Counted from the stretch's first letter, positions 7,308-16,254 are shown. The stretch: 52,546 bases of DNA from Promethearchaeota archaeon (GCA_019058425.1 JAHPYZ010000007.1:41668-94213), one strand, 5' to 3'. The notes: a model not told the origin generated them from the letters alone. Translations and numbers: made by a program.

Positions 7308-9926
7308 ATGAAAAAAAATGTAAAATTTAACAAAATTAGCTTTCTATTTCTCCTAATTTTACTCATAGGATTAATCCCAACCTTTTCACCTCTAATAATT
7401 GCAAATTTAGCGGTTAAACCTACTGAAAAGATCAATATTAAAACCTCAGACTGGTGGGATCTTTCAGCAGAAAGAATTTTCATTGATGGAGACGCGACTG
7501 GAGTAGGTGTCCATAACTGGACATGGGCGGAAAGCCAAGATTGGTGTAGTGGATTAGGAACATGGGCTTCACCTTATATTATTGAGAATGTAACGATAAA
7601 CTGTCATAGACAAGATTATGGGATATCTATTCGAGATTCAGATGTGTATTTCAGAATTCAAAATTGTACCATTTACAATACTGGTTATAATTTTGGGGAT
7701 AGTGCGATTCTTTTGAGTTCGGTTACAAACGGGACATTATATAACAACACAGTTCATTCAAATTATCATGGTATATATCCTTATTTAAGTAATAATATTA
7801 CCATAACAGAGAATATCATAAAAAATCATACTTATGGAATCTACGTTTCTGGCAGTAATGACATCTATATTTTAGGAAATTATTTAGAAGATAGCGATAT
7901 AGTAATCTACAGTGATGACAACACTATTATAGGAAATACGATAAGATCTAGGGGTTTTGCTTATGGAATTCATTCTAATAGTGATTACCTTAATATAACG
8001 GGAAATACAATTTTTAATTGTAGTAAAGGAATCAACCTAGAATATTCTGTAGGTCATTATGTCCAGGGAAATCATCTATATGAAAATAATTGGGGAATTT
8101 TTCTAAAGTGGGTGGATGATAGCAATTTTACTTCTAATGAAATTTTTGATAGTAAAGAAAGAGGAATTTATTTTGAGACTGTATGCAAAGGTAATAATTT
8201 TACAGGCAACATGTTAACAGGTAGTGGTGTCGGAGTTGGATATAGCACATTTGACAATACGATTTTGTATGAACCAATAGATTCATCAAATACAATTAAT
8301 TCAAGACCGATTTATTTTTATGTTAATGAATCTGGATTTGATACCAGCATGTTTACAAATGCAGGTCAACTTCTTCTAATCAACTGCAATGATTCACTAA
8401 TATCAAATGCTAACACATCCTATTGTACATATGGAAGCTCTTTATTCTATTGTAACAATATTACAATGACAGGGTGTGATATAAGCAATAACAAAAGAAC
8501 AGGGTTAAGTATATATCGAGGTTCATACAATAAACTACTTTATAGCACGGTTAACAATAATGGTTTGGCTATAGACGGAGGAGGGATAGGAATTGACGAG
8601 AGTCCTCATACATATCTTTACAATAACACAGTAACAAACAGTTTCCGTGAAGGTATTCAAATAAACCAATGTAATCACTCATCAATTATCAATAACATTG
8701 TAAAAAATAATGGTATTCACTCAGGAGAAGGGATAGAATTATATTATACGGGATATTGTGAAGTTCTAGGAAATAGAGTCAATGAAAATTATGGTACGGG
8801 AATTAGAATAGAGGGGAGTTATAATAATATAACCAATAATATAGGAAACGGAAATCAAAATGGCTTTAATATTGTTGGGGAGTATAACAATATCTCAGGC
8901 AACTCAGTAAATTATAACGATTATTATGGTTTTTATATTGAGGATGGTTATAATGAAATTTCTTGGAATATAGCAATGATAAATGGAGATACTGGTTTTT
9001 ACTCTTATCAATCACATTTCAACACTTTTACTAATAATACTGCAACCAATAACGATGGGGAGGGTTTTGAATTTAAGTATTGTAATAATATAACTATCAT
9101 AGATAATACTGCTACATATCATGATTGGGAGGGAATACATGTAGAGAATGGATATAATTATACGATAATAAATAATGATCTATTGAATAACGGTGATGGA
9201 ATCTGGACGAAAGATTGTAGCGATTTTCTAATACATAATAATAGAATACATGATGCTAGTTCTGGTATTTATGGATGGGGTCTTAATCATAGTATAATCA
9301 CAGAGAATGATTTATTTGATTCCGGTATATCTATTGTTGATAGTGAGGATAATATCATTTCTGATAATACAATGGAAAATGGTGATGTTGCGCTCTATTT
9401 CGGAAATTGCTTTGATTGTATTATTACTGACAATGAAATGAATATGAATAATGACCGGGGCATTTGGATATATCTATGTGATGATATTGAAATTCTGAAC
9501 AACAACGCGAGTTTTAATGAATATGGATTATGGGTAGCTGAATCTACTAACCTTTTCGTTTCAGATAATACGTTCAGTAATAACAGTTATGACGGAATTG
9601 TTATGTGGCAAGCAGTGAATAATGAAATTACTTCAAACACCATAAATGGTAATAATGTTAGAGGAATTTGGTTATATGAAGGAAGTACTGGTAATATCAT
9701 TTCAAATAATGTGTTAATTTGGAACAATCACTGTATCGTAGAGGAAGATAGTATGGGAAATACCATTTTTGGAAATACATGCGAAAATCGACCACAACCA
9801 CCACCTACCAACGGTAGTGGACGACCGCCGATTCCGGGCTATGATATATTAATAGTAACATTAATCTCAATGACAATAATGATTTACTTACTCAAAAAGC
9901 GAAAAAGTAAAATTAGGTTTAAATAA
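7308..9926 (+). CDS. Secreted right-handed beta-helix protein (NosD/PbH1-like) with C-terminal sorting tail
   Basis: An 872-residue extracellular protein. An N-terminal hydrophobic stretch (about residues 11-33) is the signal peptide. The body is a long run of roughly 22-residue repeats rich in Asn, Gly and Ile (patterns such as NNTIIGNT, YNNISGNSV and ITENDLFDS), typical of parallel beta-helix PbH1/NosD domains that bind carbohydrate or copper. A Pro-rich spacer precedes IPGYDILIV, a transmembrane helix and a basic KKRKSK end, a tripartite PGF-CTERM-like anchor. ATG at 7308 is preferred over an upstream TTG at 7296. It is likely a cell-surface protein. The ligand is unknown. Confidence 0.88.
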   Translation: MKKNVKFNKISFLFLLILLIGLIPTFSPLIIANLAVKPTEKINIKTSDWWDLSAERIFIDGDATGVGVHNWTWAESQDWCSGLGTWASPYIIENVTINCHRQDYGISIRDSDVYFRIQNCTIYNTGYNFGDSAILLSSVTNGTLYNNTVHSNYHGIYPYLSNNITITENIIKNHTYGIYVSGSNDIYILGNYLEDSDIVIYSDDNTIIGNTIRSRGFAYGIHSNSDYLNITGNTIFNCSKGINLEYSVGHYVQGNHLYENNWGIFLKWVDDSNFTSNEIFDSKERGIYFETVCKGNNFTGNMLTGSGVGVGYSTFDNTILYEPIDSSNTINSRPIYFYVNESGFDTSMFTNAGQLLLINCNDSLISNANTSYCTYGSSLFYCNNITMTGCDISNNKRTGLSIYRGSYNKLLYSTVNNNGLAIDGGGIGIDESPHTYLYNNTVTNSFREGIQINQCNHSSIINNIVKNNGIHSGEGIELYYTGYCEVLGNRVNENYGTGIRIEGSYNNITNNIGNGNQNGFNIVGEYNNISGNSVNYNDYYGFYIEDGYNEISWNIAMINGDTGFYSYQSHFNTFTNNTATNNDGEGFEFKYCNNITIIDNTATYHDWEGIHVENGYNYTIINNDLLNNGDGIWTKDCSDFLIHNNRIHDASSGIYGWGLNHSIITENDLFDSGISIVDSEDNIISDNTMENGDVALYFGNCFDCIITDNEMNMNNDRGIWIYLCDDIEILNNNASFNEYGLWVAESTNLFVSDNTFSNNSYDGIVMWQAVNNEITSNTINGNNVRGIWLYEGSTGNIISNNVLIWNNHCIVEEDSMGNTIFGNTCENRPQPPPTNGSGRPPIPGYDILIVTLISMTIMIYLLKKRKSKIRFK

Positions 9927-9930
9927 CTTC

Positions 9931-9941
9931 TTTTTTTTTTT
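9931..9941 (+). terminator. T-tract terminator after the beta-helix gene
   Basis: An uninterrupted run of 11 T residues begins five bases after the stop codon of the beta-helix gene. Archaeal RNA polymerase terminates at U-tracts without needing a hairpin, so this is a plausible terminator. It also separates the gene from the convergent histone gene. Confidence 0.55.
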
Positions 9942-9985
9942 ATTAAAATAATCTACGGTTGAATATAGTAAAAAATATCATCAAT

Positions 9986-10003
9986 AAAAAAAAAGAAAAA
10001 AAA
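9986..10003 (-). terminator. T-tract terminator after the histone gene
   Basis: Read on the minus strand this is T8-C-T9, about 30 bases after the histone stop codon. It mirrors the T-tract of the convergent gene and is a plausible archaeal U-tract terminator. Confidence 0.45.
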
Positions 10004-10031
10004 TTACTTTAATAAATAAAATCTAAAAGAT

Positions 10032-10268
10032 TTATCTTGTTGCGTTTCGGATATCTGCTGCAGTTACTCTCTTGCGTTTATCTGCTTTACAAACCTTAAT
10101 AGCTTCTTTAGTTGCAGTAGCAGCGCTACTTTCGAGAAAATTAATTAACTTATCTAGAGCTTCTGCCGCTACAAGGTCAGCGCCTTCCTTTTTCATTAAT
10201 CTTCTAATAGGGGCTTTTGCAATATATCCTTCAGCTTTCTTTTTTGCTGGAGCTTTCTTTTTAGCCAT
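10032..10268 (-). CDS. Archaeal histone with lysine-rich N-terminal tail
   Basis: A 78-residue DNA-packing protein. Residues 1-14 (MAKKKAPAKKKAEG) form a short basic tail that most euryarchaeal histones lack. The rest is a complete histone fold: helix 1 around APIRRLMKKEG, long helix 2 from DLVAAEALDKLINFL to KVCKA, then the KRKRVTAADI loop and helix 3, with the usual R-T/D loop pairing. It would form dimers that wrap DNA. A perfect Shine-Dalgarno GGAGG stands about six bases before the ATG. The gene is flanked by a long AT-rich upstream region of about 600 bases. Confidence 0.96.
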   Translation of the reverse strand: MAKKKAPAKKKAEGYIAKAPIRRLMKKEGADLVAAEALDKLINFLESSAATATKEAIKVCKADKRKRVTAADIRNATR

Positions 10269-10314
10269 GATTATTCCTCCACTTTTTAATTATTTTGGTT
10301 TATTTTTTAGATGA

Positions 10315-10885
10315 TAATTAAGTATAACTACACATTTCTATTATATAAATGTTATGATTGGAATCAATATCAGTATGAAAGAGCAATAAGAGATCATATC
10401 GAATCGAAAATGAGATCGGTTTATTAATTTGATATTAATTTTTCCGACTAAAATTAAAATTTTATTTTTATTAGATAAAGCCTTGATTTATTGATTTTTT
10501 TAGGTTTTACTATTTTCGATAATCCAAATGATCCAGTTGAAAATTTATTAATCATTAATTAAACTTTATTAAAAGATTAATGAATCGGGAATTAAAAAAA
10601 CAATAAGTTTGACCTTATAAAGCCCTGATTTCTAATATTTTTTAATTTTAACTCTTATTAACAAATCAATAAACATTTTCAATACTAAATAAAATTAAAT
10701 CAAATTTTTCGATTTTTAACAAATTCATAAAGATTTAAGATAAAATATGTTTTTGCTTGAAAACCCTAAAATCTCAAATATGATAGTTTCACGTTTTTTT
10801 CAAATCTAAAAATTAAAATATAAAATGTTTGATTAGACTATTATAAAAAATATTTAAGGATTTCAATTTTCGTTATTAAAAATTT
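10315..10885. other. AT-rich intergenic region between divergent histone and TrmB genes
   Basis: This 571-base stretch holds no convincing reading frame. It must contain the promoters of the histone (minus) and the TrmB-type regulator (plus). An ATATTTAAG box about 35 bases before the regulator start is TATA-like. The only internal structure I noticed is an imperfect direct repeat, ATAAAGCCTTGATTT at 10475-10489 and ATAAAGCCCTGATTT at 10617-10631 (14 of 15 identical). Confidence 0.5.
10475..10631. repeat. Imperfect 15-base direct repeat pair
   Basis: Two copies of ATAAAGCCYTGATTT lie at 10475-10489 and 10617-10631, differing at one base. Both are followed by a T-rich stretch. They lie between the divergent histone and TrmB genes and could be protein-binding sites. 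Chance is possible in such AT-rich DNA, but the shared GCC core is uncommon here. Confidence 0.35.
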
Positions 10886-11713
10886 ATGTCGATAAAAAAA
10901 CTAGATGAGTCAAATATTGAGGAAGCCCTTCAATCATTAGGATTTACAAAGAATGATTCAAAAGTATTACTTACTTTATGTAAATTTAGGATTTTAAGCC
11001 CAGCAGATATCGCAAAGCATTCAGGGGTAGATCGAGCAAGGGTCTATGACTCTCTGAATCGATTAATTGAAAAAGGTTTTATACAAAAAGAACCTATTAA
11101 ACGTGGTGCGAATTATCAAGTTATCCCCATTGATAGAATTTTTAGTGTAATTAGGGAAGAATATAAGAAAAAAATTGAGGATACCCTTTCATTAGAAAAG
11201 GTAATTAGTGAATTGGAAATTGGTAAAGAGGAATCTGAACCTCGAGTATGGTCAATTAATTCCAGATCGAAAATTCGGAAAAAAGTAAAAGAATTAATTA
11301 CTTCCGCAAAAGAGAGGATCTTCTTTATAATTACACCTGATTTACTTATGCAAGAATTAGGAGGATATGATTGGGTATTAAAAGAACTTTGGAATAAGAA
11401 ATTTTCTTCTGATATCCAAATCGTAATTGCTTTAAAGTATAATGAACTACTAAAGGAAGAAATAAAGAAATTATTAAAGATCTCAGTGATGATTCATTCT
11501 ATTGAAGGAGATAATGTTATTCCTTTTGGATTATTAATAACTGATAACCAATTCCTACTCACAACATTAGATAGTGTGAGAGAAGCACCAGAATATACCT
11601 CCGGATTATGGTTGGAAAATGGTACACCTAAACAGATTGTAGGATATGAACATTTGTTTAAACATTTTATAACTAGCGAATGCAAATCTATTCAGTTAGT
11701 TCAAAAAAATTAG
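10886..11713 (+). CDS. TrmB-family transcriptional regulator
   Basis: A 275-residue regulator. Residues about 10-90 form a winged helix of TrmB type: EALQSLGFTKNDSKVLLTL, then SPADIAKHSGVDRARVYDSL as the recognition helix-turn-helix, and LIEKGFIQKEPI into the wing. The C-terminal part (about 120-260) is the phospholipase-D-like effector domain found in TrmB proteins, which in characterised members binds sugars. The ligand is not predictable here. It is a single gene, 113 bases before the small GTPase in the same direction. Archaeal TrmB proteins control sugar transport or central metabolism, but no such genes adjoin this one. Confidence 0.9.
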   Translation: MSIKKLDESNIEEALQSLGFTKNDSKVLLTLCKFRILSPADIAKHSGVDRARVYDSLNRLIEKGFIQKEPIKRGANYQVIPIDRIFSVIREEYKKKIEDTLSLEKVISELEIGKEESEPRVWSINSRSKIRKKVKELITSAKERIFFIITPDLLMQELGGYDWVLKELWNKKFSSDIQIVIALKYNELLKEEIKKLLKISVMIHSIEGDNVIPFGLLITDNQFLLTTLDSVREAPEYTSGLWLENGTPKQIVGYEHLFKHFITSECKSIQLVQKN

Positions 11714-11826
11714 TTTTATAATTTAATTAAAAATAAATTATTGGAAATTATTAAAAAAGTATATAACAAAAGTCAAAAATATTTAATAAATTTTAAATTC
11801 TATTCAAAAATTAGGGGAGAAAGTTA

Positions 11827-12384
11827 ATGTCTTATCGTGGGAAAGTAATCTTATGCGGAGATGCAGGGGTTGGTAAAACGAGTCTATTAGCTCAATATGT
11901 TGATGATCAATTTAGAGAAGAATATCATCAAACTATAGGTGCAAATTTTTTAATAAAGGAAATAGATCTAAGTAGAATAATAGATAAATTAGAGCTAAAA
12001 AATCCAAAATTGAAAAATGATATTAAACAAAAGGGATTTAAACTTTACTTTTGGGATATTGGAGGGCAAACAGACAAACTTTGGGCAAATGAATATTATT
12101 TCGTCCAAGCCGTTGGGGCCATGGTTATTTTTAGCTTAGAAAAAGTCTCTTCCTTTGATCATATTGATTTTTGGATTTCGAAATTAAAGGAGTTAAGTGG
12201 AGAAATACCCTATATAGTAGTTGGGAATAAAGTTGACTTGAAAAGAGAAATTGATGTAGAAATAATAGAAAAAAAGCTAAAAGAATTGGGAGTCAAATAT
12301 TTTGAAACTTCTGCTAAATTGAATGAGAATGTTGATCATGCGTTCGAAAGTTTATCTGTTCAAATTTTAAATACTTTTAAATAA
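11827..12384 (+). CDS. Ras-superfamily small GTPase
   Basis: A 185-residue GTP-binding switch protein of the type abundant in Asgard archaea. All G motifs are present: G1 GDAGVGKTS (11-19), a switch I threonine at 36, G3 WDIGGQ (76-81, more Arf/Gtr-like than the Rab WDTAGQ), G4 NKVD (134-137) and G5 TSAK (161-164). An insertion of about 20 charged residues (roughly 50-70) sits between switch I and G3 where Ras/Rab proteins have a tight hairpin. There is no C-terminal cysteine motif for prenylation. Start ATG 11827 follows a strong GGGGAGA ribosome-binding site. Neighbours do not reveal its pathway. Confidence 0.93.
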   Translation: MSYRGKVILCGDAGVGKTSLLAQYVDDQFREEYHQTIGANFLIKEIDLSRIIDKLELKNPKLKNDIKQKGFKLYFWDIGGQTDKLWANEYYFVQAVGAMVIFSLEKVSSFDHIDFWISKLKELSGEIPYIVVGNKVDLKREIDVEIIEKKLKELGVKYFETSAKLNENVDHAFESLSVQILNTFK

Positions 12385-12471
12385 ATTCTAAATAATCTTA
12401 AATATAAAAATTTATTTTTGACTTTATTATGTATATTCTATTATAGTCTAGAGATTATTTAAGCAATTATT

Positions 12472-13203
12472 ATGAGTGTTTTATTGATTCCCATTGCTCC
12501 ATTATCCAAAACAAAATCCCGTCTCAGAGATTGCTTTTCAGCTCAACAACTTAGGGATTTAACAATTGCTATGTTTCACGATCTCGGAAAAACCCTGACA
12601 CAAGTGAAATGTTTTGACAAAAAGATTGTCTATTGTAATGCTCCTGAAATACTAGAAATTACTGAAACTTATGATTTAATAGGGATTAAAGAGGAATTAA
12701 CAACACCACTCAAAACTTTTGATAATGTAATTAAAGATCTTAATAATATTGCGATAAACCAGTATAATGCTAAGCAAACTGTATTTACTTTTTTGGATAT
12801 CATTTTAATATCTGTTAAAAACTTTTATGAAATTAATAAGCTAGTAAAGAATAATCAGTTAGTTGTGTGTCCCGCAATTCATTCTGCCGGAATTTCTATA
12901 TTGGGAAGGAATCCACCAGATATTATTCCCTCATATTTTTCAGATCCAAACATACCTTCTTTAATAGCTTTACTCAATAATGCTGATAACAGTGGAATTG
13001 GTAAAATAGCGATTTATGACTCTTTTAGAGCCGGTTTTGATATAGATATTAAAGAAGATTTGGTATTAGCCTATGATTATTTAAGAATTCTTAAACTAAC
13101 GGATAAAGAAGTCTTTAGATTCTTAAATAATAATTTAAAGCTTTCAATTAAAAAGACAAATGCAAATGATAATAGATCATTCAAAATAACAAGAAGAGAA
13201 TAA
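12472..13203 (+). CDS. cofC: CofC-like nucleotidyltransferase (2-phospholactate/phosphoenolpyruvate guanylyltransferase)
   Basis: A 243-residue protein that would make the activated phospholactate or enolpyruvate precursor of coenzyme F420. Family features are the opening VLLIPIAPLSKTKSRL (nucleotide-binding Lys/Arg), and a C-terminal half with ILGRNPPDIIPSYF and a late FDIDIKEDLVLAYDYL that matches the DIDTPEDL metal-binding stretch. The usual DxPL metal site is degenerate (TFLDIILIS). The F420-linked FrhB gene at 18.8 kb supports F420 use in this organism. The remaining cof genes are not in the window. The family call is good; activity with the altered site is uncertain. Confidence 0.8.
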   Translation: MSVLLIPIAPLSKTKSRLRDCFSAQQLRDLTIAMFHDLGKTLTQVKCFDKKIVYCNAPEILEITETYDLIGIKEELTTPLKTFDNVIKDLNNIAINQYNAKQTVFTFLDIILISVKNFYEINKLVKNNQLVVCPAIHSAGISILGRNPPDIIPSYFSDPNIPSLIALLNNADNSGIGKIAIYDSFRAGFDIDIKEDLVLAYDYLRILKLTDKEVFRFLNNNLKLSIKKTNANDNRSFKITRRE

Positions 13204-13206
13204 GGT

Positions 13207-14439
13207 TTAAAAAGAAAAAGTAATATTTATCTTCACTTTCTCATTTAAGACTTCTTCTATTGAATCCTGAAATTCTTCCCTTTCCGTTTTTAGTGTACTT
13301 AAATATCTTGTATAGTCCTTATTTTTTCTCTCAAAATCACTTTGAATGTGTTCTAATTTGACAGTATTGGTAGAAATTTGATTTTTTAAATCTTCTAACT
13401 TTTGAGCTAACCCTTCATCATTGATCTTAGTTTCAACTTCTTTAATATCATCTTTCAATTTTAAATATTTTTCAATATTCTCTTGTAATATTTTTTCGTC
13501 AAAAATGGCGTTTATTTGTTCTATGGCTTTTTGTTTTGTATCGGTTTTAAGATTTAATTTATTCTCTTCCAAAGTATGACGTAACTGTACCATAAGACTT
13601 GTAAATTTCGGTAAATCCTTTCGTTCATTCACTAAGATTTTAATTGGATTTTTAATAAAATCCCTCAGGTAATTTAAATCAACATTAGGAACGTGAATTG
13701 TACCTTTTTCTAATTCAAATCTTAATTTCTTTAGTGCTTTCTTAAAACCTATTTCATCATTAATGGCTAATTGTAATTGAAACAGATTATCCTTTTCAGT
13801 ATCCAACCTCTTGAAAAGATCATTTTTTTCTAACTCTAACAAATTTAAGTTTAAATTTTCTTGTTTCTTATTGCGATCTTCAAGTTCCTCTTCAAACTTA
13901 TCCAAATCTAACTTTGCATGTTCAATATTTTCCTTTAGATGAAATAGCTTTGGGAGTTTTTTAAGCAGATTTTCAGCATTTTTTACATCTGTATATTTTT
14001 TTCTTAAAAAATCGTCTAGAACTGCTTGTTTTTTACCTAACTTTCGAGTAATGTAATTTAATTCCTTAATTTCTGCTTGAACTTCTTTGTGAAATTTTGG
14101 TAAAGATTTTCTAGCGATTTCATTGATGCTTGTAAATAATTTCTTAATAGAATTTAGCAATTCCATAATATTATCATGATTAATATCTTCTTCAGGAATT
14201 TCAATCTCTTCAATTTCTTTTCTAATTCGATCTGAGAAAAAATTTAAAGATCTTTGCGCCTTTTGGTCTATTTTTTCTTTCCCTGTTTCTAAAAAATGAT
14301 CTAAACATACTTTTATTTCGATTAAATTCTCTCTAATCTCTCCAATTAATTTCTTGATTGCTCTCCTTAATTTGAAGAATTGAGTGTTGAGTTTATCCTT
14401 ATAAAATTCTTCAAAATCCTCTAAATCTTGTTCTATCAT
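13207..14439 (-). CDS. Coiled-coil protein of unknown function, 410 aa
   Basis: A soluble, highly charged protein made almost wholly of predicted long helices with heptad-like Leu/Ile spacing, for example in IEHAKLDLDKFEEELEDR and LEDLKNQISTNTVKLE. A less helical break lies around GTIHVPNVDLNYLRDFI. I see no enzymatic motif, signal peptide or membrane segment. It lies 18 bases downstream of serS on the same strand and is probably co-transcribed with it. The layout recalls SMC-hinge or tubulin-binding coiled coils, but nothing specific is recognised. Confidence 0.75.
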   Translation of the reverse strand: MIEQDLEDFEEFYKDKLNTQFFKLRRAIKKLIGEIRENLIEIKVCLDHFLETGKEKIDQKAQRSLNFFSDRIRKEIEEIEIPEEDINHDNIMELLNSIKKLFTSINEIARKSLPKFHKEVQAEIKELNYITRKLGKKQAVLDDFLRKKYTDVKNAENLLKKLPKLFHLKENIEHAKLDLDKFEEELEDRNKKQENLNLNLLELEKNDLFKRLDTEKDNLFQLQLAINDEIGFKKALKKLRFELEKGTIHVPNVDLNYLRDFIKNPIKILVNERKDLPKFTSLMVQLRHTLEENKLNLKTDTKQKAIEQINAIFDEKILQENIEKYLKLKDDIKEVETKINDEGLAQKLEDLKNQISTNTVKLEHIQSDFERKNKDYTRYLSTLKTEREEFQDSIEEVLNEKVKINITFSF

Positions 14440-14457
14440 ATTACTTTCTATTATTTT

Positions 14458-15747
14458 TTATTTTAATGCTTTAATAATCTTTCTACCATTCATATATTTT
14501 TGAAGTACTTCTGGAATCGTTATTGAATGGTCCTTATTTTGATAATTTTCAAGGATACAACAGATTGTGCGTTCAGTGGCTATTGCTGTTGCATTTAAAG
14601 TGTGCACAACTTTTTTAGTTTCTTTAGTACCCGCTTTTCCCATTCTAATTTTTAATTTTCTTGCTTGATAATCCAAACAGTTACTACATGAGACTAATTC
14701 CCGATATGTATTTGAAGCAGGAAACCATGCTTCTAAATCATACTTCTTGGCAGCATTATCATTTAATTCTCCAGAAGCGATATTTACTATCCTATAAGGT
14801 AACCCTAATTCTTTGTAAAGCTCCTCTGCATTAGTGATTAATTCGTCAAAAAAAGTCCAAGAATTTTCAGGTTTGCAAAAAATAAATTGTTCCACCTTTT
14901 CAAATCGATGGACTCTAAATATACCTAAAGTATCTTTTCCATGTGATCCTGCTTCTCTTCTAAAACATGAAGAAATACCTGCATACTTGATTGGTAATCT
15001 TTTAGGTTCGATGATTTCATCATAATGATAAGCTGCTACTGTTTGTTCAGATGTTGCTATCATAAAGAGATCTTCACCATCAATTTTATAAAGTTGTTCT
15101 TCAAAATCGGCTAATTCTGCTGCCGCTTTCATCACTTCATGTTTAGTGAAGAAAGGTGTCCACATTGGGATGTATTTTTTACTTACTAATTTTTCTAATG
15201 CATATTTTAAAAGAGCTAAGTTAAGTAGAACAATATCTCCTTTCAAATAAAAAAATCTTGAACCTACAACTTCTGATGCTTTCTTAGTATCTGCTCCACC
15301 AATTTTAGAGATTAACTTAACATGAGATAATGGTTCAAAATCGAATTTAGGTATTGCTCCCACTGTTCTGATAGTTTCATTCCCATCTTCTGTTTCGCTT
15401 ATTGGAACAGATTCATGTAAAATATTACCCACCATATAACGGTTTTTTTCTCTCTTTTCTAAATGGATCGATTTCAACTTTTCTAACTCATCGATTTTAC
15501 TTTTTACTTCTTTTGAATTCTTAATAGCTTCTTCGGCTTTATCGTTCTCTTTTAATTTTTTGAATTCTCCAATTTTAATAGAAATTTCATTTCTTTTTTT
15601 CCTTAAATCTTCCAAATCTTGTAGAACCGTTCTCCATTTTTTGTCATATTCCAAAACTCTTTCAGCATTGACAGGATCTTTAAATCTTTTCTTCTCTGAC
15701 TCAATTATTTTGTCAAGATTCTTTCTAAATAGCTCAATATCAAGCAA
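14458..15747 (-). CDS. serS: Seryl-tRNA synthetase
   Basis: A class II aminoacyl-tRNA synthetase charging tRNA-Ser, and in Sec-using cells also tRNA-Sec, which matters given the UGA-containing genes next door. About 429 residues: an N-terminal tRNA-binding coiled-coil arm (1-110), motif 2 in FRREAGSHGKDTLGIFRVHR, and motif 3 in ATERTICCILENYQ. The stretch RELVSCSNCLDYQARKLKIR and the HTLNATAIATERTIC context read very like eukaryotic cytosolic SerRS. The start is TTG at 15747, supported by a Shine-Dalgarno AGGGGA at 15754-15759, six bases upstream; an in-frame stop lies just before it and there is no ATG alternative. Confidence 0.96.
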   Translation of the reverse strand: MLDIELFRKNLDKIIESEKKRFKDPVNAERVLEYDKKWRTVLQDLEDLRKKRNEISIKIGEFKKLKENDKAEEAIKNSKEVKSKIDELEKLKSIHLEKREKNRYMVGNILHESVPISETEDGNETIRTVGAIPKFDFEPLSHVKLISKIGGADTKKASEVVGSRFFYLKGDIVLLNLALLKYALEKLVSKKYIPMWTPFFTKHEVMKAAAELADFEEQLYKIDGEDLFMIATSEQTVAAYHYDEIIEPKRLPIKYAGISSCFRREAGSHGKDTLGIFRVHRFEKVEQFIFCKPENSWTFFDELITNAEELYKELGLPYRIVNIASGELNDNAAKKYDLEAWFPASNTYRELVSCSNCLDYQARKLKIRMGKAGTKETKKVVHTLNATAIATERTICCILENYQNKDHSITIPEVLQKYMNGRKIIKALK

Positions 15748-15753
15748 TATAAG

Positions 15754-15759
15754 TCCCCT
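15754..15759 (-). promoter_or_regulatory. Ribosome-binding site fixing the TTG start of serS
   Basis: On the minus strand AGGGGA lies six bases upstream of a TTG codon. An in-frame TAA stop sits at 15760-15762, so the protein must start between the two. This site decides the non-ATG start of serS. Confidence 0.7.
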
Positions 15760-15856
15760 TTATTATTGTGGAACAAATTTTCATAATTAGAATTTAACAG
15801 TTATTATTAAATTAAAATGAGTAATTTACTCAAAAATATTATTATAAGAATTGATA

Positions 15857-16042
15857 TTATTCATGCTGAATTCTATCTGCTATAGTGGAGCGTGCTAATG
15901 CTGTTTTAATCTTCATTTTATCGTACCCCACCATCTCGATAATCTTCATTATTTTTATTCGTCTTGCCTTGCCTTTTAATCCTTCTTCTACCATAAACTC
16001 TTTAGCAAAATCCTCTTTCTTAGTTTCTTCTACCTCTGACAT
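15857..16042 (-). CDS. Small hypothetical protein, 61 aa
   Basis: A small charged protein, helical throughout, with an acidic start (MSEVEETKKEDF) and a basic middle (KGKARRIKIMKIIEM). The second half, GYDKMKIKTALARSTIADRI, has the look of a helix-turn-helix or RNA-binding helix pair, but I recognise no family. ATG at 16042. It lies upstream of serS on the same strand and divergent from the selenoprotein operon. Composition supports a real gene; function is unknown. Confidence 0.6.
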   Translation of the reverse strand: MSEVEETKKEDFAKEFMVEEGLKGKARRIKIMKIIEMVGYDKMKIKTALARSTIADRIQHE

Positions 16043-16242
16043 AATATTAGATAATTATTTTTTCAATAAAAAATTCACGAGACGAAATAATTAAAAACTA
16101 AAAATGAAATTAAAAGAAAATATACATAACCACTTATTGAAGTCTAATCCGAAAAAATAAATTAATTCCATAATTTCATAAAACAATAAGATTTGATGTA
16201 ATATTTTAAGTAAACAAAAAATTTTTGGTGAGTTTTTACAAA

Positions 16243-16249
16243 AAGGTGA
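16243..16249 (+). promoter_or_regulatory. Ribosome-binding site for the hdrA TTG start
   Basis: AAGGTGA at 16243-16249 matches the archaeal anti-Shine-Dalgarno and sits five bases before a TTG at 16255. It supports that start over the in-frame GTG codons at 16228 and 16246. Confidence 0.65.
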
Positions 16250-16254
16250 ATGAT

